Counted from the stretch's first letter, positions 18,108-26,715 are shown. The stretch is DNA of 64,000 nt from JAWWPG01 sp963820035 (GCA_963820035.1 CAWFYK010000001.1:124001-188000); one strand, 5' to 3'. Program-made: numbers and translations. Notes: generated by a model not told the origin, from the sequence alone.

Positions 18108-18482
18108 ATGTCCGAAGGCCCTCCTCCGCCACCGCCGCCACCCCCGCCGTACCCGCCCTACCAAGGTCCTGGCGGCGAGCCGGGCTGGTCCGGTGGCTTC
18201 ATCCCGGATCAGCGGCAGGCCACCACGGCGCTCGTGCTCGGCATCCTCGGGCTGGTGGTGTGCGGGGTGATCGCGCCGTTCGCCTGGGTGATCGGGCGCA
18301 GCAGCCTGCGGGAGATCGACTCCTCGGGCGGCACCCTCGGGGGCCGGAGCAAGGCCCAGGTGGGCTACATCCTCGGGATCATCGGGTCGGTGCTGCTCAT
18401 CCTGACGATCGTCATCGGAGTGCTCCTGCTCATCGTCGGCGTGGCTTCCAGCTCGAGCTCAGGCTCCGGCGCCGGTTTCTAG
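18108..18482 (+). CDS. DUF4190 domain membrane protein
   Basis: Product of 124 residues. It has a polyproline N-terminus (a run of ten prolines from residue 5), then the DUF4190 core TTALVLGILGLVVCGVIAPF AWVIGRSSLREI, a second helix pair from GYILGIIGSVLLILTIVIG, and a serine-rich tail. The family is of unknown function and typical of actinobacteria. It is co-directional with the preceding membrane protein (16-bp gap) and probably part of the same transcript. Confidence 0.8.
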   Translation: MSEGPPPPPPPPPPYPPYQGPGGEPGWSGGFIPDQRQATTALVLGILGLVVCGVIAPFAWVIGRSSLREIDSSGGTLGGRSKAQVGYILGIIGSVLLILTIVIGVLLLIVGVASSSSSGSGAGF

Positions 18483-18496
18483 CCGCGGTTTCCCCC

Positions 18497-18597
18497 GGAT
18501 TCGTCCGGCCAAGGAGATTCGTCCGGTTGGGCCAGGCTGGGAATCCGCGCGCTGGGTCGGACGGATCCGGAAGGCCGACTCGGTCGGACGAACCCGG
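18497..18597. repeat. GGATTCGTCCGG palindromic element, copy C1
   Basis: Two GATTCGTCCGG arms (18497-18508, 18516-18526) are followed by reverse-oriented arms in CCGCGCGCTGGGTCGGA..ATCCGG (18545-18570) and GTCGGACGAACCCGG (18583-18597), giving a nested imperfect hairpin. The same order of parts is found at 38587-38690, and single half-arms appear at about 19041-19062 and 46567-46578. Confidence 0.75.
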
Positions 18598-18694
18598 CTC
18601 ACCTGGTCTGTGCGAGCGGTTCTGCTCCCCGGCCTGTTGGACACGGGCGAGAAGCAGCGATGACGCCGTGGCTTCCGAGGCACCCGAGTCTGCC

Positions 18695-18825
18695 TGGCGC
18701 CTCACCATTGACACCGCGAACGTAACCACGCACATGCGTGGAAATTGCGGCGCAGATCTCGGATTCAACCCGCCATATCAACGCACCGGCGTGGATACGC
18801 TCATCTGACCGAAGGTGAGGCGCCA
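18695..18825. repeat. 131-bp imperfect palindrome F
   Basis: Bounded by a perfect 12-bp inverted repeat, TGGCGCCTCACC at 18695-18706 and GGTGAGGCGCCA at 18814-18825. The interior is also partly self-complementary: CCACGC and GCGTGG blocks, and AGATCTCGG facing TCCGAGATCT. No gene lies within it. The 623-bp gap 18483-19105 upstream of nuoA2 is made up of elements C1, F, array A2, a C half-element and a promoter. Confidence 0.65.
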
Positions 18826-18923
18826 CGCGAACGCCGCCGTCCCGAAAAGCCGCCGCGTCTCTGCGCTTTTCACGGCCCGATCAGCGTGAGCCGCCCGACT
18901 GGGGGCCATCATCCCCGGCTATG

Positions 18924-19033
18924 CCGGAACGCTCGGATCGTGGTGCCGGAACTCTCGGATGGTGGTGCCGGAACTCTCGGATGGTGGTGCCGGAACTCTC
19001 GGATGGTGGTGCCGGAACTCTCGGATCGCGAGT
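18924..19033 (+). repeat. 22-bp tandem array A2 (about five units)
   Basis: Units start at 18924, 18946, 18968, 18990 and 19012, each CCGGAACTCTCGG followed by ATGGTGGTG; the first and last are slightly degenerate. The unit differs from array A1 (8639) by a single base (AACT here, AAGT there), uniformly within each array. Its end lies 60 bp upstream of the nuoA2 -10 box, and a C-family half-palindrome (19041-19062) follows at once. Confidence 0.93.
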
Positions 19034-19093
19034 CAGGCGGCTGGGTCGGACGAATCCGGTCGGCGACGCCGCGTCAGCCAAGCGATCAGCCGC

Positions 19094-19099
19094 TAGTCT
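19094..19099 (+). promoter_or_regulatory. leaderless -10 box of the second nuo operon
   Basis: TAGTCT is followed by 6 bp and then ATG at 19106. The position suggests that the nuoA2 message starts at or next to its initiation codon. Confidence 0.55.
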
Positions 19100-19105
19100 G
19101 CTGCG

Positions 19106-19483
19106 ATGAGCCCGGGTTATCACGCCTACCTCGCGTCATACCTCCCGCTGCTCACCGTGCTGGTCGCCGGGCTGCTCCTGGTCGGCACGATCCTGGCCGC
19201 CAACCGGCTGCTCCGACCGACCGCGCCGAGTCGGCAGAAGTCGCTCACCTACGAGTGCGGCGTCGACCCCGTCGGCTCCGACTGGGCTCAGGTGCACATC
19301 CGGTTCTACGTCTTCGCCTATCTCTATGTGGTGTTCGCCGTCGACGCCGTGTTCCTGTTCCCGTGGGCGACCGTGTTCGACGCGTTCGGCGCCGCGAGCA
19401 TCGGCGAGATGGCCGCCTTCATCGCGATCGTGGTGGTCGGGCTCGGCTACGCCTGGCGGACGGGCGTGCTCGCATGGACCTGA
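19106..19483 (+). CDS. nuoA: NADH-quinone oxidoreductase subunit A (second cluster)
   Basis: Product of 125 residues with three helices and the NuoA motif KSLTYECGVDPVGSDWAQVHIRFY split over residues ~48-72, carrying the conserved cysteine of the loop. Helices 2 and 3 (FAYLYVVFAVDAVFLFPWA, MAAFIAIVVVGLGYAW) hold the usual acidic residues. It opens a second nuo cluster and overlaps nuoB by 10 bp. Confidence 0.93.
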   Translation: MSPGYHAYLASYLPLLTVLVAGLLLVGTILAANRLLRPTAPSRQKSLTYECGVDPVGSDWAQVHIRFYVFAYLYVVFAVDAVFLFPWATVFDAFGAASIGEMAAFIAIVVVGLGYAWRTGVLAWT

Positions 19484-20130
19484 CCCGCCACGGCGAGCGA
19501 GCGCCGCAGCAGCAGGTCGACCAGCCGACCGGTCCGGTGCCGCTGGCGATGCCTCGAGTCGGCGCCTTGCAGCAGCTGGCACCGCAACCAGCGCGCTACC
19601 TGCTGAACTGGGGACGTCGCTACTCGCTCTGGGTGTTCAACTTCGGGCTGGCCTGCTGCGCGATCGAGTTCATCGCGAGCTCGATGGCCCGCCACGACTT
19701 CATCCGGCTGGGGGTGATCCCGTTCGCGCCGGGACCGCGGCAGGCCGACCTGATGGTGGTGTCCGGCACCGTCACGGACAAGATGGCCCCCGCCGTCCAA
19801 CGGCTCTACGAGCAGATGCCCGACCCGAAGTACGTCATCTCGTTCGGTTCGTGCGCCAACTCCGGAGGGCCCTACTGGGACTCCTACTGCGTCACCAAGG
19901 GTGTCGACCAGATCATCCCGGTCGACGTCTACGTGCCAGGCTGCCCGCCTCGTCCCGAGGCGCTGCTGCAGGGGATCGTCAAGCTGCAGGACAAGATCGC
20001 GGGGGAGTCGCTGGCCGACCGTTACCCCGGTGCCGCTGGACCCGCCCAGGCCGGGCCGGACAGCCGGCGCCGCTCCCTCGTCGCCAGGCTCACCCGTCCC
20101 GTCGTCCGTCCTCCCGCCTCGCCGTCATGA
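19474..20130 (+). CDS. nuoB: NADH-quinone oxidoreductase subunit B (second cluster)
   Basis: Product of 218 residues starting at ATG 19474, inside the end of nuoA. It is the N2 [4Fe-4S] cluster subunit of complex I at the quinone site. The cluster ligands are visible: the tandem cysteines in NFGLACCAIEFIASS, the third in SFGSCANSGGPYW and the fourth in YVPGCPPRPEALLQGI. A ~40-residue N-terminal extension and a basic C-terminal tail flank the core. It is coupled to nuoC by ATGA. Confidence 0.94.
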   Translation: MDLTRHGERAPQQQVDQPTGPVPLAMPRVGALQQLAPQPARYLLNWGRRYSLWVFNFGLACCAIEFIASSMARHDFIRLGVIPFAPGPRQADLMVVSGTVTDKMAPAVQRLYEQMPDPKYVISFGSCANSGGPYWDSYCVTKGVDQIIPVDVYVPGCPPRPEALLQGIVKLQDKIAGESLADRYPGAAGPAQAGPDSRRRSLVARLTRPVVRPPASPS

Positions 20131-20789
20131 GCTGGCTCGACGAGCTCACCTCGGCCTACGGCGTCGATCCCGACGTCGGCTTCGGGCCGCCGACGGTCGA
20201 CGTCGACGCTGACGACTGGGTCGGCTGCCTCGGCCTCGCCCGTGACCGGCTCGGCTGCGGCTTCTTCGACTTCCTGACCGCAGTCGACCTTCTCGAGGAC
20301 GGTTTCTCCGTGGTGGCCCACGTCGCCTCGCCCCGACCGGGGCACGTCGACTCGGTGTTGGTACGCACCAGGCTGCCGCGCGACGGAGCCCGGCTTGGCT
20401 GCGCATGCGACGTCTACGCCGGGGCCGGCTGGCACGAGCGGGAGACCCACGAGATGTTCGGCATCGACTTCGCCGGCCACGACGCGCTGGACACCTTGCT
20501 GCTTCCCGAGGGCTTCGAGGGACACCCGCTGCGGAAGGACTTCGTGCTGGCGTCGCGGGTGGCGAAGCCGTGGCCGGGCGCGAAGGAGCCGGGCGAGTCG
20601 GACGGCGACGCGTCGCCGAGCCGCCGGCGCACCCGGCCCCCGGGGGTGCCGGACCCTGACAGCTGGCCGGTCCCGGCGGTCGCGGTGGGTACGCCGGCCG
20701 CCGTACCCGAGCCGGACGCGGGGGGCCCCGACCGACCTCAGATCTCGACGCCGCCTCCTGATCCGGAAGCCCCCGCCACGTCGTCGTGA
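20127..20789 (+). CDS. nuoC: NADH-quinone oxidoreductase subunit C (second cluster)
   Basis: Product of 220 residues starting at ATG 20127 within the nuoB stop; the 30-kDa peripheral-arm subunit. The family box is AGAGWHERETHEMFGIDFAG followed by LDTLLLPEGFEGHPLRKDF. A proline-rich tail of about 70 residues follows. In nuo operons nuoD normally comes next or is fused; here it does not, and the next genes are zinc carboxypeptidases. No nuoD-like sequence is visible up to nuoH. Confidence 0.9.
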   Translation: MSWLDELTSAYGVDPDVGFGPPTVDVDADDWVGCLGLARDRLGCGFFDFLTAVDLLEDGFSVVAHVASPRPGHVDSVLVRTRLPRDGARLGCACDVYAGAGWHERETHEMFGIDFAGHDALDTLLLPEGFEGHPLRKDFVLASRVAKPWPGAKEPGESDGDASPSRRRTRPPGVPDPDSWPVPAVAVGTPAAVPEPDAGGPDRPQISTPPPDPEAPATSS

Positions 20790-20980
20790 ACACGCTCGCG
20801 GCACGCCGGATACCGCACCCTCGACGCGGCCAGTCCGTGCTCTGAGCCGGACGCAACCGGTCGGAACGGGTCGGCAGCCGCACCTAGCGCACCGTCGGTT
20901 TGTTCATCTAGGGTGTGACCCGGCTCGCCCTCGGCACGCCTCTGCCGGCCTGCGTGACCACAACTCACAAAAGGTGGCTC

Positions 20981-22612
20981 ATGTCCAAGCGCTGGGATCC
21001 TCGTCGACACCGCACTGCACTCATCGCCGCCGGTGCGGCTGCGGCGATCGGCCTCGCGGTCGCAGCGGGGGTTCCGAGCGCCGGCGCCGCGTCGCCTCGA
21101 GCCGCCGCGCGTGAGTCCACCATGTATGCCATCTCCGTTCGGGCCGTCGACGGCGACGGCGGGCAGCTCGCCCAGCGCCTCGTCTCGGCGGGCTACGACG
21201 TCTTCGCGCGCACCGGCGCGACCGTGCGGGTCCTCGGCTCGGCGACGACGGCCTTGCGGCTGGCGGGCGTCAGCGGAGCGACCGTGACCGGCCGCACCCC
21301 GGCTGCACCGCGCGGGCCGGTCCCGGCGGCGCCGGCCAACCAGGACAACATCCTGCCGAAGAAGCTCCGGGGCAACATGTACCCGACGTTCTACGGCGGC
21401 TATCGGACGGTGGCGGGCTACAACGCGTTCGAGTCCGACCTGCAGGCGGCGTACCCCACCCTGGTCAAGAAGATCACCTACGGACAGAGCTTCACCGGCG
21501 ACAACCCCCTGAACGCGGTCTGCATCACGGCGGGGGCCAACCACGGGTGCAAGCTCCGACCCAACGTCAAGAAAGCACGCTTCCTCGTGATGTCGCAGAT
21601 CCACGCCCGGGAGCTCGCCACCAGCGAGACGAGCTGGCGCTTCATCACCCGGCTGATCGACGGCTACAAGAAGGACCCGCAGACCACGTCGCTTCTCCAG
21701 AGCACGGAGATCTGGCTGGTGCCACAGGTCAACCCCGACGGCATCGTGACCACCCAGAACGGCATCACCAACCAGGGCACCGGGTCTGACTCGCCGGCCT
21801 GGCAGCGCAAGAACATGGATGCCGACCAGGCCCCGTCGGGTGGATGCAACGGGCAGTACTACGCGTCGCAGATCGGTGTCGACCTGAACCGCAACAACGA
21901 CTACCACTGGGGCGGTCAGGGGACCAGCCAGGACCCTTGTGACCAGGAGTTCCTCGGCACGAAGGCGAACTCGGAGAGCGAGACCACTGCCATCCACGGA
22001 CTCTTCAGCGAGCTCTTCAGGGATCAGCGCGGCAGCGGGCCTAACGACCCGGCTCCGGCGAACACGACCGGCGCCATGGTCACGATCCACACCGTCGCGG
22101 GACTCGTGCTGCTGCCCTGGAGCTATGACTCCAGAGACCAGGCGCCCAACGACTCCCAGCTCCGGTCGATGGCGTTCCGGCAGAGCTACTACAACCACTA
22201 CACCACCGGCCAGTCGGGCCAGGTGCTCTACAACGCGGCCGGTACGTCGGACGACTGGACCTATGCGACGCTCGGCATCGCATCATTCACCTGGGAGCTC
22301 GACGGCTCCGGTGGCAACTGCGAGGGCACGTTCTTCCCGTCGTACTCGTGCATGGACGCCTACGAGGCGAACAACCTGCCCGGCCTCTACTACGACGCGG
22401 CGGCTGCCCGGACGCCCTACCAGCTGTCGCTCGGCCCGACCGTCCTGAACGTGAAGGCCAAGGCTGCCTCCGGGTCCGTCACCGTCACCGCGACCGCCGA
22501 CGACAACGCCTACGGGAGCAACGGCGCCGGGCGGCCCGCCGGGCAGAACGTCACAGCCGTGCGGATCTACCTCGACGCTCCCCGTGGGGCGGCGGCACCG
22601 CCCAGGCGATGA
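20981..22612 (+). CDS. secreted zinc carboxypeptidase (M14), C-terminus frameshifted
   Basis: M14 metallocarboxypeptidase. The start ATG 20981 follows AAAGGTGG; residues 1-37 are a signal peptide. The catalytic set is complete: QIHARE (zinc ligands His208 and Glu211), GVDLNRN, MVTIHT (His370) and FTWELDGS (Glu439). The frame ends early at 22612, but the other frame continues the family C-terminal domain (GGGTAQAMTIHGSGTAVTAT) to 22752. One base is therefore missing, or two are extra, near 22583-22590 (GCTCCCCGTGGGG). Repaired, it would be 590 aa, close to its 587-aa tandem copy. It lies where nuoD would be expected. Confidence 0.9.
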   Translation: MSKRWDPRRHRTALIAAGAAAAIGLAVAAGVPSAGAASPRAAARESTMYAISVRAVDGDGGQLAQRLVSAGYDVFARTGATVRVLGSATTALRLAGVSGATVTGRTPAAPRGPVPAAPANQDNILPKKLRGNMYPTFYGGYRTVAGYNAFESDLQAAYPTLVKKITYGQSFTGDNPLNAVCITAGANHGCKLRPNVKKARFLVMSQIHARELATSETSWRFITRLIDGYKKDPQTTSLLQSTEIWLVPQVNPDGIVTTQNGITNQGTGSDSPAWQRKNMDADQAPSGGCNGQYYASQIGVDLNRNNDYHWGGQGTSQDPCDQEFLGTKANSESETTAIHGLFSELFRDQRGSGPNDPAPANTTGAMVTIHTVAGLVLLPWSYDSRDQAPNDSQLRSMAFRQSYYNHYTTGQSGQVLYNAAGTSDDWTYATLGIASFTWELDGSGGNCEGTFFPSYSCMDAYEANNLPGLYYDAAAARTPYQLSLGPTVLNVKAKAASGSVTVTATADDNAYGSNGAGRPAGQNVTAVRIYLDAPRGAAAPPRR

Positions 22613-22822
22613 CCATCCACGGAAGCGGCACCGCAGTGACCGCGACCGCCACCGTCTCGCCCGGTGCGAAGAAGGCGCTCGCCTGGGTCCAGGGACAGGA
22701 TGCGAAGGGCAACTGGGGCCCGGCCAAGGCGGTCTGGATCCCCTCCGGCTGATGCTGGCCAGCCGCCCGACCCGCAGGCCCAGGCCAATCCCGAGAAGCA
22801 CCGTCGAAAGGAACTCTCACCT

Positions 22823-24586
22823 ATGACCAAGCGCCGCTCCTGGCACTCGCGCCGCCTGCTGGTGGCCACGACGGCCGCGGTGGCCGTCGGACTGGCCGTC
22901 GCCGCCGTACCCTCGGCGCTCGCGGCCCAGCCCGCGCCGTCGGGAAACCACGACAGCACGATGTATGACGTGGCCGTCCGGGCGAGCGACGGTGACGGCG
23001 GCACCCTCGCCCAGCGGCTGGTCGCGGCGGGGTTCGATGTCGTCGCCCGCCAGGGTGCCGTCGTCCACGTCCTCGGTACGACGGCCACCCAGTCCCGGCT
23101 CGTCGCGACGGGCGGGCTCGCCGTGACCGGGCGGGCGGCTGCGGCCCCGAGCGGCCCGGTGCCTCCGGCGCCGGCGAGCCAGGACAGCATCCTGCCCAAA
23201 CGCCTGCAGGGGAAGAAGTATGCGACGTTCTACGGCGGCTACCGCACCACGAAGGCCTACGACCAGTTCGAGAGCGACCTGCAGACGAAATACCCCGGCC
23301 TGGTGAAGAAGATCCAGTTCGGCACGTCGTTCACCGGCAAGAACCCGCTCAACGTCGTGTGTGTCACGCTCGACGCGAAGAAGGGCTGCAAGCTCAACCC
23401 GAACACGAAGAAGCCGCGGCTGCTGCTCGAGACCCAGATCCACGCCCGGGAGATCGCCACCAGCGAGATGTCGTGGCGCTTCCTGACGTCGCTCGTCGAC
23501 GGCTACGGCACCGACCCGCAGATCACCGCCCTGCTCAAGGGCAGCGAGGTCTGGGTGGTCCCCCAGGTCAACCCCGACGGGATCCAGATCACCGAGCAGG
23601 GCCTCACCAAGGACGGCACCGGCTCCGACTCCCACGCCTGGCAGCGCAAGAACGACGACGAGAAGCAGACACCGCGCGGAGGCTGCCCGCCGCCGTACGT
23701 CGGCAGCCAGCCCGGCGTCGACCTGAACCGGAACTGGGCCTTCAAGTGGGGCGGGGCGAGCACGAGCAAGGACCCCTGCTCCGAGGTGTTCCTGGGCAAG
23801 GCGAAGATGTCCGAGACTGAGACGCAGGCGCTCGCCAAGCTGACGGACGAGCTGTTCAAGGACCAGCGCGGCTCCGGCCCCCATGCACGGGCGCCGCTCA
23901 CCACCACCGGTGAGATGCTCACGATGCACACGGACGGCGGCGTGAACCTGATCCCGTGGGACTACAGCGCGGCGGTGCAGGCGCCCAACGACACGGGCAT
24001 CCGGTCGCTCGGCTTCCGGCAGAGCTACTTCACCGGTCTGCCGACCGGCCAGTCCGGCCAGGTGCTCTACAGCGTCGGCGGCGGCACCGACGACTGGGCC
24101 TACGCCACGCTGGGCATCGACTCCGGCACCTGGGAGCTCGCGGACACCGCCGGATGCAGCGGGTTCTTCCCCGTCTACTCCTGCATGGACTCGTTCGCGA
24201 AGACCTATCTGCCCGGTCTCGTCTACACGGCAGGGGCGGCCCGGATGCCCTATAAGCTCTCGCTCGGCCCGACAGTCGTGAACGCGAAGGTGGCGGTCCA
24301 GAAGTCCGACGTCGTCACGGCGACGGCCGACGACGGGGCCTTCGGCGCCAGTGGCTTCGGCCGCCCCTCGGCGCAGAAGGTCACGTCGGCGCGGCTGTTC
24401 GTCGGCACGGCGCCCTGGGACGGCGGCCAGCCGATCCCGATGAAGGTCAAGGGAAGCGGCAGCAAGGTCACGGCCAGCGTGTCGGTCAAGAAGCCGGCCA
24501 AGGACACCCTCGCCTACATCCAGGGCAAGGATGCCGACGGCAACTGGGGCCCGACCCGCGCCGTCTGGCTCCCCGGCAAGGGCTGA
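22823..24586 (+). CDS. secreted zinc carboxypeptidase (M14)
   Basis: Product of 587 residues; ATG 22823 with GAAAGGAA just upstream. The signal peptide ends near SALAAQPAPS, a prodomain-like region follows to about residue 135, and the M14 catalytic domain carries QIHAREIATSEMSW (His207, Glu210), GVDLNRNWAFKW, LTMHTDGG (His369) and TWELADT (Glu438). The C-terminal ~100 residues form a beta-sandwich-like domain ending DADGNWGPTRAVWLPGKG. It is a tandem duplicate of the upstream gene, and both are predicted to act outside the cell as peptide-trimming enzymes. A GC-rich hairpin follows at 24604. Confidence 0.93.
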   Translation: MTKRRSWHSRRLLVATTAAVAVGLAVAAVPSALAAQPAPSGNHDSTMYDVAVRASDGDGGTLAQRLVAAGFDVVARQGAVVHVLGTTATQSRLVATGGLAVTGRAAAAPSGPVPPAPASQDSILPKRLQGKKYATFYGGYRTTKAYDQFESDLQTKYPGLVKKIQFGTSFTGKNPLNVVCVTLDAKKGCKLNPNTKKPRLLLETQIHAREIATSEMSWRFLTSLVDGYGTDPQITALLKGSEVWVVPQVNPDGIQITEQGLTKDGTGSDSHAWQRKNDDEKQTPRGGCPPPYVGSQPGVDLNRNWAFKWGGASTSKDPCSEVFLGKAKMSETETQALAKLTDELFKDQRGSGPHARAPLTTTGEMLTMHTDGGVNLIPWDYSAAVQAPNDTGIRSLGFRQSYFTGLPTGQSGQVLYSVGGGTDDWAYATLGIDSGTWELADTAGCSGFFPVYSCMDSFAKTYLPGLVYTAGAARMPYKLSLGPTVVNAKVAVQKSDVVTATADDGAFGASGFGRPSAQKVTSARLFVGTAPWDGGQPIPMKVKGSGSKVTASVSVKKPAKDTLAYIQGKDADGNWGPTRAVWLPGKG

Positions 24587-24603
24587 GGCGACGCCCGGTC
24601 TGA

Positions 24604-24644
24604 CCCGGCCCCGAGGTGCGCCGGACGCGTGCCGCGGGGCCGGG
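24604..24644 (+). terminator. GC-rich hairpin after the carboxypeptidase genes
   Basis: A perfect 10-bp stem, CCCGGCCCCG (24604-24613) with CGGGGCCGGG (24635-24644), and a 21-nt loop, 15 bp after the M14 stop. There is no T-tract, as usual in high-GC actinobacteria. It would separate the carboxypeptidase transcript from nuoH2. Confidence 0.55.
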
Positions 24645-24664
24645 CGGACCCCACACCCGGCCGA

Positions 24665-24670
24665 TAGGGT
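24665..24670 (+). promoter_or_regulatory. possible -10 box upstream of nuoH2
   Basis: TAGGGT lies 46 bp before the nuoH2 ATG and just after the hairpin. A nine-codon frame (ATG 24681 to TAG 24708) sits between them. If real, this promoter would let nuoH-N be transcribed independently of nuoABC. Confidence 0.35.
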
Positions 24671-24716
24671 ATGTCGGGTCATGGAGTGCTTCGGTCTGCA
24701 GCCCCGGTAGGACCCG

Positions 24717-25673
24717 ATGATCGACTGGTGGGACGTGCTCTGGCGGACGGTCGCGGTCCTGGCGGCGTTCTTGGTGCTGCCGCTGCTGGTAGGCCAGACC
24801 GAGCACAAGGCGATGGCCCACATGCAGTCACGCGTCGGCCCGATGTATGCCGGCGGGTTCCATGGCTGGGCCCAGCTGGTGGCCGACGGGGTGAAGTTCG
24901 CCCAGAAGGAGGACGTCGTCCCGGCCGCGGCCGACGGACCGGTCTTCCGGCTCGCTCCGGCGGTGGCGCTCATCCCCTATCTCGTCGTGCTCGCGGTCAT
25001 CCCGCTCTCACCGGACGCCGCCGCTTCGTGGGTCGACCCGAGCCTGTTCTTCGCGCTCGCCGCGATGAGCATCGGCGTCGTCGGCTCGCTGATGGCGGGT
25101 TGGTCGAGCGCCAACAAGTTCTCGCTGCTCGGCGGTCTTCGGGTGGCCGCCCAGCTGCTCGCCTACGAGCTTCCGCTGGTGCTCGCCGCGGCATCGACCG
25201 CGATGGCCGCCGGCAGCGTCTCGCTCGGCGCCATCGCTGCCGCCTGGAACCCGTGGTGGCTGCTGTGGCAGCTGCCCGGCCTGGTGGTCTTCTTCGTCGC
25301 CGGTCTCGCCGAGCTGCAGCGTCCGCCGTTCGACATGCCGGTCGCTGACGCCGAGATCATCTTCGGCCCCTACACGGAGTACACCGGCATCCGGTTCGCG
25401 CTGTTCCTCCTCGCGGAGTACGCCGGGATCGTCGTGCTGGCGGGGCTGACCACCGTCCTCTTCCTGGGCGGCTGGCACGGCCCGTGGGCGGACCAGCTCG
25501 GCTGGCTGTGGACGCTGGTGAAGACCGGACTCGTGGCGTTCCTGGTGATCTGGGTGCGGGTGGCGTTCCCACGGCTTCGCGAGGACCAGCTGCAACGGGT
25601 GGCCTGGGTGTGGCTGGTGCCGGTCGCACTTCTCCAGCTCGCGGTCACGACGACCGGGGTGGTGCTCACGTGA
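24717..25673 (+). CDS. nuoH: NADH-quinone oxidoreductase subunit H (second cluster)
   Basis: Product of 318 residues and eight helices; the membrane subunit forming the quinone tunnel together with B and D. Typical boxes are EHKAMAHMQSRVGPMYAGG near the N-terminus, GGLRVAAQLLAYELPLVLA, and AELQRPPFDMPVADAEIIFG with the conserved acidic pair. It is somewhat shorter than the usual actinobacterial NuoH (over 400 aa) because it lacks a long C-terminal tail. It is coupled to nuoI by a GTGA overlap. Confidence 0.93.
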   Translation: MIDWWDVLWRTVAVLAAFLVLPLLVGQTEHKAMAHMQSRVGPMYAGGFHGWAQLVADGVKFAQKEDVVPAAADGPVFRLAPAVALIPYLVVLAVIPLSPDAAASWVDPSLFFALAAMSIGVVGSLMAGWSSANKFSLLGGLRVAAQLLAYELPLVLAAASTAMAAGSVSLGAIAAAWNPWWLLWQLPGLVVFFVAGLAELQRPPFDMPVADAEIIFGPYTEYTGIRFALFLLAEYAGIVVLAGLTTVLFLGGWHGPWADQLGWLWTLVKTGLVAFLVIWVRVAFPRLREDQLQRVAWVWLVPVALLQLAVTTTGVVLT

Positions 25674-26212
25674 GCCTCTTCGGCAGCGGACTGCTCAGCG
25701 GGCTCAAGGTCACCTGGCGGGCGATGACCCACCGGTCGGTGACCGCGCACTACCCGGACTCCCTTCCGGAGCTCCCACCTCGGTCGCGCGGCGTTATCGC
25801 ACTGATGGAGGAGAACTGCACCGTCTGCATGCTGTGCGCACGCGAGTGCCCGGCCTGGTGCATCTACATCGACTCCCACAAGGAGACCGCGCCGGCCCCG
25901 AGCCCCGGCGGCCGCGAGCGCAGCCACAACATGCTCGACCGGTTCGCGATCGACTTCTCGCTCTGCATGTACTGCAGCATCTGCATCGAGGCCTGCCCTT
26001 TCGACGCGTTGTTCTGGACCCCCGAGTTCGAGTACGCCGAATACGACATCCGCGACCTGACCCACGAGAAGGACCGGCTCCAGGAGTGGATGTGGACGGT
26101 GCCGCCACCCCCGGCGCTCGACCCGGCGGCCGAGCCTCCGAAGGAGGTGGCGGCGGCCGAGCGGGCCGCAGAGCGGTTGCGCGCAGCCGAGCGGGCCGGC
26201 GACGACGGATGA
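25670..26212 (+). CDS. nuoI: NADH-quinone oxidoreductase subunit I (second cluster)
   Basis: Product of 180 residues; starts at GTG 25670 overlapping the nuoH stop. It has two complete [4Fe-4S] motifs, ENCTVCMLCARECPAWCIYI and LCMYCSICIEACPFDALFW, carrying clusters N6a and N6b. The C-terminal 45 residues are an Ala/Glu/Arg-rich helix. Presence of NuoI with B and C shows that the connecting module is partly retained even though D, E, F and G are missing from the cluster. Confidence 0.93.
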   Translation: MSLFGSGLLSGLKVTWRAMTHRSVTAHYPDSLPELPPRSRGVIALMEENCTVCMLCARECPAWCIYIDSHKETAPAPSPGGRERSHNMLDRFAIDFSLCMYCSICIEACPFDALFWTPEFEYAEYDIRDLTHEKDRLQEWMWTVPPPPALDPAAEPPKEVAAAERAAERLRAAERAGDDG

Positions 26213-26715
26213 CGGCCGTCGAGGTGCTGTTCTGCCTGCTCGCCGCGATCGCGGTCGGGTCGGCGCTGCTGGTGGCCCTGAGCACGAACCTGGTGCACTG
26301 CGCCCTGTGGCTCGTCGTCACCCTCGGCTCCCTGGCAGGTCTCTACCTGCTGCTCGCAGCCGAGTTCGTGGCCTGGGTGCAGGTGCTGATCTACGTCGGC
26401 GCCGTCGTCGTTCTGCTGCTGTTCGCCCTGATGCTCACCCGAGCCCCGATCGGCTCCCTGCCCGACCTCGACGGAACCGGCCGGCTGCTGGCCGCCGGCG
26501 TCGCCACGGTCACCGGCGCGGTTCTGGTGACGACGTTCGCGGCGGGCTTTCGCGACGCCCGGCTGCACATCCGGGCGAACGACGTCGGGAGTGCCCGCTC
26601 CCTTGGCGCGACACTGTTCGACTCGTGGGTGCTGCCGTTCGAGATCCTCAGCGTGCTCCTGCTGGCGGCGCTCGTCGGCGCGATCGTGCTGTCGCGGCAC
26701 CAGGAGCCTGGCTGA
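26209..26715 (+). CDS. nuoJ: NADH-quinone oxidoreductase subunit J (second cluster)
   Basis: Product of 168 residues with five helices, including the NuoJ signature FVAWVQVLIYVGAVVVLLLF. It lacks the long hydrophilic tail of the first copy. Starts at ATG 26209 overlapping the nuoI stop; the final A of its TGA is the first base of the nuoK ATG. Confidence 0.92.
   Translation: MTAVEVLFCLLAAIAVGSALLVALSTNLVHCALWLVVTLGSLAGLYLLLAAEFVAWVQVLIYVGAVVVLLLFALMLTRAPIGSLPDLDGTGRLLAAGVATVTGAVLVTTFAAGFRDARLHIRANDVGSARSLGATLFDSWVLPFEILSVLLLAALVGAIVLSRHQEPG

Noticed and set aside
24681..24710. Nine-codon leader peptide or nuoD remnant before nuoH2
   Set aside because: The peptide MECFGLQPR shows no similarity to the NuoD C-terminus and no attenuator structure; probably chance.
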